From: Qipengyuania sp. HL-TH1
Lineage (GTDB): Bacteria > Pseudomonadota > Alphaproteobacteria > Sphingomonadales > Sphingomonadaceae
Length of the DNA: 64,000 nucleotides
Reading direction: 5' to 3'
Assembly (NCBI RefSeq): GCF_036365825.1
Contig: NZ_CP142675.1
Span: forward strand, 2,054,501-2,118,500
Below the pieces are notes generated by a model. It had not been told where the DNA came from. It worked only from the letters and a program-made list of their open reading frames with translations, and made no database searches. The position numbers and the translations under genes are program-made. Below are positions 12,564 through 21,466 of the stretch, piece after piece (the stretch's first letter is position 1; every line of letters begins with the position of its first letter).

Positions 12564-13700
12564 ATGCAGACCTTTGTGACCGAAGCGGTCGATTGGCCCG
12601 AAACCGCGCCTGCGCTGCGCGAGCAGGTGCGCGCGCTGGTGGCCGAGCATGGGGAGCGCGATCCGGTACGGCGGGCAAACTCCTGGACCAAGGCGAACCC
12701 GCAGTTCAGCAAAAAGCTGGGCGAAGCCGGACTGCTCGGCATGACCTGGCCGAAGGAATATGGCGGACACGAACGCAGCCAGCTCGAACGCTATGTGGTG
12801 ATCGAGGAATTGCTTGCCGCGGGCGCGCCGGTGGGGGCGCACTGGATTGCGGACCGGCAGAGCGGACCGCTGTTGCTGCGGCTCGGAAACGAGGAACTGA
12901 AACGCCGCTGGGTGCCCGCCATCGCGCGCGGCGAAGCCTTCGCCTGCATCGGTTTAAGCGAACCGGGGTCGGGTTCGGACCTCGCCTCGGTGCGCACCGC
13001 GGCCCGGCGCGATGGCGATGGCTGGGTGCTCAACGGCCAGAAAGTCTGGACCACCGGCGCGCATGTCAGCCATTTCATGATTGCGCTGGTACGCAGCGAA
13101 GCGGGCAGCGAGCGGCAGCAGGGGCTGTCGCAATTCGTCGTCCCGATGGACACGCCCGGGGTCAGCGTAAAACCGATCATCGACCTCACCGGCGCGCATG
13201 AATTCAACGAGGTGTTCTTCGAGGATGTGCGACTACCCGAAACCGCGCTCCTCGGGACCGAAGGCGAGGGCTGGAAGCAGGCCACTGCCGAGCTCTCGCT
13301 CGAACGCGCCGGGCCCGAACGCTATCTGTCCTCGATGGTGCTGTTCCTCGAACTCGTCCGCTATGCCGGTGCGAAACAGGACATGGCGTTGCAGCAGCTG
13401 ATCGGTCGGCTGACGGCAGATGCCTGGACGCTCCGGCTGATGAGCGCGTCGGTCGCGGCCAAGCTGGCGCGGGGCGAAGACCCGGCGCTTGAAGCAACCA
13501 TGGTCAAGGACCTTGGCAATTCCTACGAGCAGGCGATCCCGCAACTGGTCCAGGCGGCTGCGGATCTTGGCGATACCGACGCCGCCACGCTGCGCGATGT
13601 CTGTTTCTATCTCTTGCAGGTCAGCCCCAGCTTTTCGCTGCGCGGCGGCACGCGCGAGATCATCAAGGGCATCATCGCCCGGGGGCTGGGGCTGCGATGA
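12564..13700 (+). CDS. Acyl-CoA dehydrogenase, full-length subunit
   Basis: A 378-residue FAD-dependent acyl-CoA dehydrogenase. Typical segments are WPKEYGGHERS, CIGLSEPGSGSDLAS and GQKVWTTGAH (FAD contacts), then the C-terminal helical domain. The usual C-terminal catalytic Glu position reads RGGTREI, i.e. Gly; a Glu in LSLERAGPERY lies where isovaleryl-type and mycobacterial steroid-type enzymes keep their base, so that residue is the likely catalyst. A strong ribosome binding site (GAAGAGGAGA at 12551-12560) fixes the start. The stop overlaps the next start (ATGA), so the two products probably form a heteromer. Confidence 0.87.
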   Translation: MQTFVTEAVDWPETAPALREQVRALVAEHGERDPVRRANSWTKANPQFSKKLGEAGLLGMTWPKEYGGHERSQLERYVVIEELLAAGAPVGAHWIADRQSGPLLLRLGNEELKRRWVPAIARGEAFACIGLSEPGSGSDLASVRTAARRDGDGWVLNGQKVWTTGAHVSHFMIALVRSEAGSERQQGLSQFVVPMDTPGVSVKPIIDLTGAHEFNEVFFEDVRLPETALLGTEGEGWKQATAELSLERAGPERYLSSMVLFLELVRYAGAKQDMALQQLIGRLTADAWTLRLMSASVAAKLARGEDPALEATMVKDLGNSYEQAIPQLVQAAADLGDTDAATLRDVCFYLLQVSPSFSLRGGTREIIKGIIARGLGLR

Positions 13701-14428
13701 GCGATACCAGACGCATGCTGGCCGAAATGGTCGATCCGCTGTTCGCCGAACTGGGCCCTGCCGCGACGATCGAGCGCGACGGCAACCGGCTCGACGAACT
13801 CGGCCTCCCCGCGCTGCTGGTGCCCGAAGCGGATGGCGGGTTTGGCGGCAGTTGGATGGATGCGCTGACCGTCTTCCGGCTGGCGGGCTATCACGCGCTC
13901 GGGATCGACTTGCCCAACGCGATTATCGCGCGCGTGGCCGGGCGGGAAAGCGACCAGTGGTTTGGCCTGATGGCCTTCGCCCGCGTCGCGCAGATCGCCG
14001 GCGCGCTCGACGCCGCGCTGGCGCTGTCGGTCGCCTATGCCAATGACCGTGTGCAGTTCGGCCGCCCGCTGGGCAAATTCCAGGCCGTCCAGCAATCGCT
14101 GGCGAGCTTTGCCTGCGAGGCCGCGGCGGCCAATTGCGCGGCCATGGGAGCAGCGCAGGCGCTCGATCGGGGGGATGCCGAATTCGAGTTTGCCGCTGCC
14201 AAACTGCGCGCCAATCGCGCCGTCGAAGTGGGCACCACAGTCGCGCATCAAGTCCACGGCGCCATCGGGTTCACGCAGGAATACGGCCTGCATCCGCTAA
14301 CGCGGCGGCTGTGGCAATGGCGTTCCGAATTCGGCAACGACGCGCATTGGAGCGGCAAGCTCGGCGCGCGCGTGATTGCGCGCGGCGCGGATGCCTTCTG
14401 GTCCGACCTCACCGCGCGTACCGACTAG
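13697..14428 (+). CDS. Acyl-CoA dehydrogenase-like short subunit lacking the middle beta domain
   Basis: Only 243 residues, against about 380 in the family. The N-terminal helical part (LPALLVPEADGGFGGS) is followed after about residue 90 directly by the C-terminal helical domain (YANDRVQFGRPLGKFQAVQ, HQVHGAIGFTQEYGLHPL). The central beta domain that shapes the FAD and substrate pocket is missing, with no stop or frame change at the junction. Translation is coupled to the full-length subunit by an ATGA overlap, as in heteromeric acyl-CoA dehydrogenases of steroid side-chain degradation. It may be a structural partner rather than a separate enzyme. The 3' end shares the palindromic CTAG with the stop of the convergent regulator gene. 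Confidence 0.8.
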   Translation: MSDTRRMLAEMVDPLFAELGPAATIERDGNRLDELGLPALLVPEADGGFGGSWMDALTVFRLAGYHALGIDLPNAIIARVAGRESDQWFGLMAFARVAQIAGALDAALALSVAYANDRVQFGRPLGKFQAVQQSLASFACEAAAANCAAMGAAQALDRGDAEFEFAAAKLRANRAVEVGTTVAHQVHGAIGFTQEYGLHPLTRRLWQWRSEFGNDAHWSGKLGARVIARGADAFWSDLTARTD

Positions 14429-15423
14429 GCGAGCGCGAGCACCCCGGTCAGGATATTGCGCACCAGATCGACTTGCCCGCGCGCGCCCGTCTTGGCGTAA
14501 ATCTTCTTCGAATAATAGCGCGCGGTCTCCACCGTCAGACCGTGCGCCTGCGCGGCCTCGGTGATCGAGAGCCCCTGCGCCAGCGACCATGCCAGCCGCG
14601 CTTCGGCGGGGGTGAGATCGAATAGATCGACCAATTGTTCGTGCCGGTCCGCGCTCGATGACCGGTCGCCGCGCAGATAGACCACCGCAACCGCCTTGCC
14701 CTCACCCGCCAGCGTATCGACCCGCATCGGCGCGACGAGAATATCGATCCACGGGTCCTGGCTCAGATTGATCGCACGCGGGCGGTGGCGCGGGTCGGTC
14801 GCCATCGCCCGGATCAGTGCCGTCAGCTGGCGATCGACCGCCGGGGAGCCGGGAACCAGCCGATCGTAGGGGCCGCGCCGCAGCGCACCCGTACGTTCGA
14901 GCAACCGTCCGGCTTGGGCATCAAGATCGACGATCCGGCAGCGCCGGTCCACCGCGATCCAGCCGAAATTCATCCGCCGAAAGGCTTCCGCGCCGACCGA
15001 CGCGCGACCGCGTTCGCGTTCGAGCGCGGAGACGACCTGCAGCGCGACCCGAAGATGCGGCACCAGCGCCGATAGCAGGCTGGCGATCTCGGCGCCGGGC
15101 GCTTGGGGTGCGGCAACGCACAGCACGAGGTTAAGCTCGCCGCTTCCCACGCGCACCGCACGCAAGCCTCCTTCGGGATGGCCCAGTTCCTCCCCCGCAT
15201 AGACCCGCGCCTCGCGCATATCGCTCTCTGCGAAAGCGCCGACTACGCCATCGGCCAAGGTGACAAGGCCCTCCTCGCCCGCACTACGGAACCGGATCGC
15301 CACACCGTCGGCGGTGCACACCCGCCGCAACTGGCGCAGGAAGGTCTGCCACATGGGCTGTTCGAACACGCCCGAATGGAGCGGCACGAGGAGTTCCGTC
15401 TCGCCGAGATTGGGGATACGCAT
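14425..15423 (-). CDS. LuxR-family HTH transcriptional regulator
   Basis: The protein has 332 residues. The last 65 form a LuxR/NarL-type helix-turn-helix ([18 protein letters not shown], then [16 protein letters not shown] as recognition and dimer region). The rest is a PAS- or GAF-like sensory region without a recognisable acyl-homoserine lactone pocket. It converges on the acyl-CoA dehydrogenase pair, their stop codons overlapping, and diverges from cysD; an 18-base palindrome lies in front of its start. Targets could be itself, cysD-cysNC or the catabolic genes. This domain form is common in sphingomonads, where most members are uncharacterised. Confidence 0.82.
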   Translation of the reverse strand: MRIPNLGETELLVPLHSGVFEQPMWQTFLRQLRRVCTADGVAIRFRSAGEEGLVTLADGVVGAFAESDMREARVYAGEELGHPEGGLRAVRVGSGELNLVLCVAAPQAPGAEIASLLSALVPHLRVALQVVSALERERGRASVGAEAFRRMNFGWIAVDRRCRIVDLDAQAGRLLERTGALRRGPYDRLVPGSPAVDRQLTALIRAMATDPRHRPRAINLSQDPWIDILVAPMRVDTLAGEGKAVAVVYLRGDRSSSADRHEQLVDLFDLTPAEARLAWSLAQGLSITEAAQAHGLTVETARYYSKKIYAKTGARGQVDLVRNILTGVLALA

Positions 15424-15437
15424 GCGATCGCCTTACT

Positions 15438-15455
15438 ACCTCCCAAATGGGAGGT
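15438..15455. promoter_or_regulatory. Palindromic operator candidate between luxR-type gene and cysD
   Basis: The sequence ACCTCCCAAATGGGAGGT is an inverted repeat with two perfect 8-base arms and an AA centre. It sits 15 bases upstream of the regulator start and 55 bases upstream of cysD. Its size and symmetry fit a dimeric LuxR-type protein binding its own promoter; this is inference. Confidence 0.5.
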
Positions 15456-15509
15456 CCATCCTTCGCATGGAGCGGTAAGCGGGGGGGGCAAGACTTGAGG
15501 AACCCCTTC

Positions 15510-16430
15510 ATGACCGACCCCAAAACCCTGACCCATCTCCAGCGGCTAGAAGCCGAGAGCATCCACATCATGCGCGAAGTCGCCGCCGAGGCAGACAAGC
15601 CGGTGATGCTCTATTCGATCGGCAAGGACAGCGCCGTGATGCTGCACCTCGCCAAGAAGGCCTTCTACCCCTCGCCCCCGCCCTTCCCGCTGATGCATGT
15701 CGATACGACCTGGAAATTCCAGGACATGTACAAGCTGCGCGAGAAGGCAGCGCGGGACGCCGGGATGGACCTGATCGTCTATCAGAATCCCGAGGCCGAG
15801 GAGCGCGGGATCAATCCCTTCGATCACGGCCCGCTGCATACCGACATGTGGAAGACCGAAGGGCTCAAGCAGGCGCTCGACAAGCACGGGTTCGATGCCG
15901 CCTTCGGCGGTGCGCGGCGCGACGAGGAAAAGAGCCGCGCGAAAGAACGCATCTTCTCCTTCCGCACCGCGACGCATGGCTGGGACCCGAAAAACCAGCG
16001 CCCCGAGCTGTGGAACATCTACAACGCGCGCAAGAAGAAGGGCGAGAGCATTCGCGTCTTCCCGCTGTCCAACTGGACCGAGCTCGACATCTGGCAGTAC
16101 ATCATGGCCGAGAATATCGAGATCGTGCCGCTCTATTTCAGCGCCAAACGCCCGACCTACGAGCATGAGGGCGGGCTGTTCATGGCCGACGACCTCGAGC
16201 GGCTCGAGAAGGTAATGGGGTACCGGCCCGAGATTACCGAACGCTCGATCCGTTTCCGCACGCTGGGCTGCTTCCCGCTGACCGGCGCGGTCGAGAGCGA
16301 GGCCGCCACCTTGCAGGAAGTGGTGCAGGAAATGCTGCTCACCACCACCAGCGAGCGACAGGGCCGCGTGATCGACAAGGACGCGGGTGACGCGTCGATG
16401 GAGAAGAAAAAGCAGGAGGGTTATTTCTGA
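15510..16430 (+). CDS. cysD: Sulfate adenylyltransferase subunit 2
   Basis: A 306-residue ATP sulfurylase small subunit that makes adenosine 5'-phosphosulfate from ATP and sulfate. The PP-loop motif is [14 protein letters not shown]; other family landmarks are [27 protein letters not shown] and [12 protein letters not shown]. The ATG at 15510 was preferred over an upstream codon because it follows a TTGAGGAA ribosome binding site and gives the family's normal length. It is the first gene of the sulfate activation operon and overlaps cysNC by one base (TGATG). Confidence 0.95.
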   Translation: MTDPKTLTHLQRLEAESIHIMREVAAEADKPVMLYSIGKDSAVMLHLAKKAFYPSPPPFPLMHVDTTWKFQDMYKLREKAARDAGMDLIVYQNPEAEERGINPFDHGPLHTDMWKTEGLKQALDKHGFDAAFGGARRDEEKSRAKERIFSFRTATHGWDPKNQRPELWNIYNARKKKGESIRVFPLSNWTELDIWQYIMAENIEIVPLYFSAKRPTYEHEGGLFMADDLERLEKVMGYRPEITERSIRFRTLGCFPLTGAVESEAATLQEVVQEMLLTTTSERQGRVIDKDAGDASMEKKKQEGYF

Positions 16431-18349
16431 TGACCGATCCCATCTACAAGACCGACGCGTTGATTGCCGACGATATCGAGGCCTATCTCGAGCAGCACCA
16501 GAACAAGTCGATGCTGCGCTTCATCACCTGCGGCAGCGTGGACGATGGCAAATCGACGCTCATCGGCCGCCTGCTCTACGATTCGAAGATGATCTTCGAA
16601 GACCAGCTCGCCGCGCTCGAGAACGACAGCAAGAAGGTGGGCACGCAGGGGCAGGAGATCGACTTCGCGCTGCTGGTCGACGGGCTCGCCGCCGAGCGCG
16701 AACAAGGCATCACGATCGATGTCGCTTATCGCTTTTTCGCGACCGAGAAGCGCAAGTTCATCGTCGCCGACTGCCCGGGGCACGAGCAATATACCCGCAA
16801 CATGGTGACCGGTGCCTCGACCGCCGATTGCGCCGCGATCCTGATCGATGCGCGCAAGGGTGTGCTGGTCCAGACCAAGCGGCACAGTTTCCTGTGCCAC
16901 CAGCTCGGCATCAAGAACCTGGTGCTGGCGGTCAACAAGATGGACCTGATCGATTACGACCAGGCCAGGTTCGACGCGATCGTCGCCGATTACGCGGCCT
17001 TCGCCAAGAGCATCGGGATCGAGACCTTTACCGCCATCCCGATGTCGGGCCTTGCGGGCGACAACATCACCACGCGCTCGGAAAACACCGACTGGTACGA
17101 TGGCCCGGTGCTGATCGACCACCTCGAAACCATCGAGGTCAACAACACCGCCAACCAGGCCAAGCCTTTCCGCATGCCCGTGCAGTGGGTCAATCGCCCC
17201 AATCTCGACTTCCGCGGCTTCTCCGGCCAGATCGCCACCGGCACCGTCAAGCCGGGTGACGAGCTGCGCTCGCTGCCCTCCGGCAAGACGAGCACGGTCA
17301 AGTCGATCGTGACCATGGACGGCGATCTCGACGAAGCGGTCGCGGGCCAGTCGGTGACCATCACGCTCGCCGACGAAATCGACTGTTCGCGCGGCGATGT
17401 GCTCGCGGCTGCGGACAGCCCGCCCGAAGTCGCCGACCAGTTCGAGACGACGATCGTGTGGATGGACGACGAACCGCTCGTCGTCGGGCGCGCCTATTGG
17501 CTCAAGCTTGGCTCGCAAATGGTCAGCGCGACCGTGGCCGAGCCCAAGTTCGAGATCGACGTCAACAATCCGTCGGGCTCGGGATCGCACCTCGCCTCGC
17601 AGACGCTGCATCTCAACCAGATCGGCGTGTGCGAGATCACCACCGACAAGCGGATCGTGTTCGATCCCTATACCGACAACCGCGCGCTGGGCGGGTTCAT
17701 CCTGATCGACAAGATCACCCACCACACGGTCGGGGCGGGGATGCTCCACTTCAGCCTGCGCCGCAGCCAGAACGTCCATTGGCAGGCGACCGACATCACG
17801 CGTGACCATCACGCCGCGATGAAGAACCAGACGCCGCGCGTACTGTGGTTCACCGGCCTGTCGGGTTCGGGCAAATCGACCATCGCCAACGAAGTCGAGA
17901 AGAAGCTGGCGATCATGAACCGCCACACCTTCCTGCTCGATGGCGACAATGTCCGCCACGGTCTCAACAAGGACCTGGGCTTTACCGAGAGCGACCGGAT
18001 CGAAAACATCCGCCGTATCGGCGAGGTGGCCAAGCTGATGACCGATGCGGGACTGATTGTCCTCACCGCCTTCATCAGCCCCTTCCGGGCCGACCGCAAG
18101 TTGGTGCGCGACATGATCGATAGCGGCGAGTTCATCGAAATCCATGTCGATACGCCGCTGGAAGTGGCCGAGGCGCGCGATGTGAAGGGGCTGTACAAGA
18201 AGGCCCGCGAAGGCAAGCTCAAGAACTTCACCGGGATCGACAGCCCCTATGAAGCCCCCGAGGACCCCGAAATACGGGTCAACACGGTCGAGATGTCACC
18301 GGAAGAAGCCGCCGATTACATCATCGGCAAAATCCTCCCGCTGAAGTAG
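16430..18349 (+). CDS. cysNC: Bifunctional sulfate adenylyltransferase subunit 1 / APS kinase
   Basis: Fusion of CysN and CysC, 639 residues. The CysN part has GTPase motifs GSVDDGKST (G1), DCPGHEQ (G3) and NKMD (G4), driving ATP sulfurylase by GTP hydrolysis. From about residue 465 the APS kinase domain begins, with P-loop GLSGSGKST and family segments [10 protein letters not shown] and ISPFRADR; it phosphorylates APS to PAPS. An AGGAGGG ribosome binding site lies in the end of cysD. Such CysN-CysC fusions are common in alphaproteobacteria. A strong terminator follows directly. Confidence 0.95.
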   Translation: MTDPIYKTDALIADDIEAYLEQHQNKSMLRFITCGSVDDGKSTLIGRLLYDSKMIFEDQLAALENDSKKVGTQGQEIDFALLVDGLAAEREQGITIDVAYRFFATEKRKFIVADCPGHEQYTRNMVTGASTADCAAILIDARKGVLVQTKRHSFLCHQLGIKNLVLAVNKMDLIDYDQARFDAIVADYAAFAKSIGIETFTAIPMSGLAGDNITTRSENTDWYDGPVLIDHLETIEVNNTANQAKPFRMPVQWVNRPNLDFRGFSGQIATGTVKPGDELRSLPSGKTSTVKSIVTMDGDLDEAVAGQSVTITLADEIDCSRGDVLAAADSPPEVADQFETTIVWMDDEPLVVGRAYWLKLGSQMVSATVAEPKFEIDVNNPSGSGSHLASQTLHLNQIGVCEITTDKRIVFDPYTDNRALGGFILIDKITHHTVGAGMLHFSLRRSQNVHWQATDITRDHHAAMKNQTPRVLWFTGLSGSGKSTIANEVEKKLAIMNRHTFLLDGDNVRHGLNKDLGFTESDRIENIRRIGEVAKLMTDAGLIVLTAFISPFRADRKLVRDMIDSGEFIEIHVDTPLEVAEARDVKGLYKKAREGKLKNFTGIDSPYEAPEDPEIRVNTVEMSPEEAADYIIGKILPLK

Positions 18350-18351
18350 AA

Positions 18352-18379
18352 AAAAGGGGCGCCACACGGCGCCCCTTTT
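18352..18379. terminator. Bidirectional rho-independent terminator
   Basis: Perfect 12-base arms AAAAGGGGCGCC and GGCGCCCCTTTT with an ACAC loop. There is an A-run on one side and a T-run on the other, so it can end both cysNC (plus strand) and the TPS-CHAT operon (minus strand). Confidence 0.88.
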
Positions 18380-18427
18380 CATTTCACGGCCAGCTGTCCG
18401 GCAGCGTCCGCATGTTATCTGGCGGGC

Positions 18428-21400
18428 TCAGTTGCGCAATTGCGCGCCGCCATCGCCGACGATCGCGAATGCTGACCAGTAGAACGGATGCGAGGTTTCG
18501 CTCTGGTCCATCAGTCGGCCCTGCGACTGGCGCATGGCTTCGGCCAGCGAAGTCCCCGGTGCGACTGAAAAGAAGCCATCGATCAACCGGTTGGTCGCGT
18601 CGTAATCGTCCGGAACCGGCCAGTGGCTGGCAACGACGGTCCGGCCGCCCGCGCCGACAAAGGCGCGAACCAATCCATCGAGAGCAAACCCGCCCCCGCT
18701 GACGCCCGCTTCGCGCGTGGCGCCGAGCGTCGCCTCTCCCGCCGTGTCGCAGGCCGAGAGAATGACCAGATCGGCATCGATCTTGAGATCGAAGATCTCC
18801 GCGAAAGACAGCAGGCCATCGGACTGCTCGTCGCCGAACGAGGTCAGCAGCGCCGGGCGCGGCGGGCATTCGGGCTGCGGTGCGGTCACGAGGCCGTGCG
18901 TGGCGAAATGGAGGATGCGATACTGGTCGAGATCCTCCATCCCGAGAACCGCGGTATCGGTGAAGGTGTCACCGGTAACGATCCGCTCCTGCGCGGTGCC
19001 CGCACCCAGGCTGCGCGAGGCAGCGTAGAGTTCGTCGGCCTTGATCGGGTAGTCCCAGATCGACGGGGCCCACAGGCAGTCCGCGCCTCCGGCCAGCGCC
19101 GCACGCGTGCCGAGCGTCCCGCGCTCCTGGGTCAGCGGCGTGTTCTCGCCGAACCCGATATATTCGCGGACCGCGGAGGAGCCGGGAGCACGGCGAACAT
19201 CGCGGAAGGCCGAGGGGGAAACGGTAGTCGTGATCCTGACCTCGCGCCCCAGCCAGTTGGTCCCGGTGAAATCGTAATCGTCGCCGCCCTGCGCGATCCG
19301 CTCGACATAGCGATCGACGCTGGCGTCATCGGCGACCAGCAGGTTCGCGGGCAGCCGCAGCATCGCGCCATCGGGTTCGAATACGAGATGTTCGAGCGCC
19401 TTGACCTCGCCATCGACGGGTTCGAGCAGTGCCTTGTACAGCGCGCGCGATTTCTCGATGTCGAAGGGAAAGGTCAGCGTCTGCCCGTTCTCGACATAGG
19501 CGATGGTGGCGCGCAATTCGTCCACCTCGGCCTCGAGTGCCTCGGGATCGACACCGGCGCGATAGGCGCGCGCCATCTCCGACGTGGCGAAGATGGCGAA
19601 AGTCGCGCCGTCCAGCGTCGCCAGCTTGAGATAGCCTTCGCCCGGCCGCAGCGTCTGCTGCAATTCCTCCAGCGTGACACGGCCATCGGACACCGCGCGG
19701 AAGCGGGGGTATTCGCCCAGACTGTCCTGGATCGCCAATTGCTGCGTCTCGAGCTGCGCGAGCGCAGCGCGCTGCGCGGTCAACCGTTCGGCCACCAGCG
19801 GATCGGCGGCCGCCTGCCCTTCGAGCAGCGCCACGCGATTGCGCAATTGTTCGACCGAACGCCCGACATTGACCGCCTTGCGGAACAGTTGCGAGGCTTC
19901 GTCGCTCCCGCCCGATAGCTCGCGCGCGAGCACGGCCTGGGTTTGTGCCAGACCCGGGCGTTGCAGCAGCTGGCTGGCAAGGAACATGTCCGCCGCAGCC
20001 TCCGCTCCGCCATCCCCGTCGCTGGTCAGCAGATCGAAGAACGGCACCAGCAAGCGGCGCAGGGCGGGCGCGGGCTTGCCCTGCGCATCGCCCACCAGAT
20101 CGCGGTAGGCAGCGAGCGCTTCTTGGGTCCGCCCGCTGCGGGCCAGATAGCCGGCAAACTGCGCCTTGCTGCTCAGCAGCGCCGGGGAATTGGGGTAATT
20201 GGTCTCAAGCAACGCGATCGCCTGGCCATGATAGGCCTCGGCGGCGCCGACGTCGTCCTTGTCCTCGGCCAGGTCGGCCAGTTCGCCCATCACCTGCGCG
20301 CGCAGCCACAGGATCGAGCGGACCGAGCCACCACGAACACCCGCCAGACCCGTGTCGGCATCGGCGAGGCGCTGCCCGGCTTCACCCTTGCGCCCGAGCA
20401 GGCGCAAGGCGGTGGCTGCGAGATAGTCGGTCTGCCCGTCGAGCAGGTCGGCGCGCTCGAGCGCGGAGAGCCCGCCGACATCGTCCAGCGCGCTCGTTTG
20501 TTCGGCCGACAGCCGTGCGGCCAGCGCATCGGTGATTTCCAGCCCCGCCAGCGCATCCTGCGACGTCGCTCCGGTGGCGAGCGGGCGCTCGATAATGTCG
20601 AGCGCCACCTGCGGCGCCCCGGCATTCAGCGCATCGATCGCCTCGTAATTGCGCAGCAGGCGCGCCAGCACGGGATCCCCGCCGACCTGCCCGCGCACGC
20701 TTGCGAAACCTCGCGCGGCCTCGGCAAAATTGCCGAGATTCGATTGCAGGAGCGCGGCATTGAGACGTGCTTCGAGTGCATTGTTGCCTTCGGCAGTGGC
20801 GGCGGTCGCGGCAAAAAATTCGGCGGCTTCGGCAAAATCGCCGCTATTGCTGCGGCGGTAGGCTTCGGCGATCACCGCATCCGAGGCGAGCGCGCGCGCC
20901 TGTGCGCGGGCGAAGGCGACCGCATCCCCGGTTTCGGTGAGCGGAATCTCGACATTGCCCTGGACGGGGCGGTCGTTGACGAGCGTGGCGATCCCCAACC
21001 GCACGGCATCGGAATAGGCCGCGATGGCTTCGCCGGCGTAGAGCCGCCCGCCTACCTCGCCGGCCACAAGGATACGCCGCGTCCCCAGATCGCTATCGCT
21101 GCAGGAAAAGCTTTCGCTGTCGCCCAGCGCGTCGGGCACGGCGGTTCCGTCGCCTTCGCGGCATTCGGCCGAGGGCAGGAACCGCGCCGACGCATCCGCA
21201 ATCTGCGCATCACGCAGGACCCACAGCGAGCCCACGGGGGCTGCTGCATCGCGGCAGACGATCGTATATCCGCGGTCGAACAGTCCGGCACCCGTCTGCG
21301 GCGGCATGATCTGCGCTTCGCACAGGCCGTTGGCTCCGATCGGAAAGGTGTCGCTATAGCTGACCGGACGCTCGCCATTCTGCGCTGCAACGGGCTGGAG

Positions 21401-21466
21401 CGGGGCCGAGAGCATCACCGCCGCTGCGCTGCATGCCGCGATGGCGGTCCAGGTTTTACTGCGCAT
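18428..21466 (-). CDS. Exported TPR-CHAT domain protein (caspase-like peptidase candidate)
   Basis: A 1012-residue protein starting with a clear signal peptide (basic MRSKTW, hydrophobic stretch, cleavage after PVAAQ). Residues 150-560 are Ala-rich helical repeats of TPR type. A coiled stretch around 540-600 leads into a C-terminal CHAT domain with the catalytic dyad His857 in LHFATHG and Cys906 in ILSACDTAG, as in caspase/separase-clan peptidases. The start at 21466 has an upstream GGAGG-like ribosome binding site and overlaps the end of tpsA by 11 bases, so it is co-translated. The export signal places it in the periplasm or outer membrane. CHAT proteins are also seen beside haemagglutinin-like genes in other bacteria; here processing of the TpsA exoprotein is the likeliest role, by inference. 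Confidence 0.85.
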   Translation of the reverse strand: MRSKTWTAIAACSAAAVMLSAPLQPVAAQNGERPVSYSDTFPIGANGLCEAQIMPPQTGAGLFDRGYTIVCRDAAAPVGSLWVLRDAQIADASARFLPSAECREGDGTAVPDALGDSESFSCSDSDLGTRRILVAGEVGGRLYAGEAIAAYSDAVRLGIATLVNDRPVQGNVEIPLTETGDAVAFARAQARALASDAVIAEAYRRSNSGDFAEAAEFFAATAATAEGNNALEARLNAALLQSNLGNFAEAARGFASVRGQVGGDPVLARLLRNYEAIDALNAGAPQVALDIIERPLATGATSQDALAGLEITDALAARLSAEQTSALDDVGGLSALERADLLDGQTDYLAATALRLLGRKGEAGQRLADADTGLAGVRGGSVRSILWLRAQVMGELADLAEDKDDVGAAEAYHGQAIALLETNYPNSPALLSSKAQFAGYLARSGRTQEALAAYRDLVGDAQGKPAPALRRLLVPFFDLLTSDGDGGAEAAADMFLASQLLQRPGLAQTQAVLARELSGGSDEASQLFRKAVNVGRSVEQLRNRVALLEGQAAADPLVAERLTAQRAALAQLETQQLAIQDSLGEYPRFRAVSDGRVTLEELQQTLRPGEGYLKLATLDGATFAIFATSEMARAYRAGVDPEALEAEVDELRATIAYVENGQTLTFPFDIEKSRALYKALLEPVDGEVKALEHLVFEPDGAMLRLPANLLVADDASVDRYVERIAQGGDDYDFTGTNWLGREVRITTTVSPSAFRDVRRAPGSSAVREYIGFGENTPLTQERGTLGTRAALAGGADCLWAPSIWDYPIKADELYAASRSLGAGTAQERIVTGDTFTDTAVLGMEDLDQYRILHFATHGLVTAPQPECPPRPALLTSFGDEQSDGLLSFAEIFDLKIDADLVILSACDTAGEATLGATREAGVSGGGFALDGLVRAFVGAGGRTVVASHWPVPDDYDATNRLIDGFFSVAPGTSLAEAMRQSQGRLMDQSETSHPFYWSAFAIVGDGGAQLRN

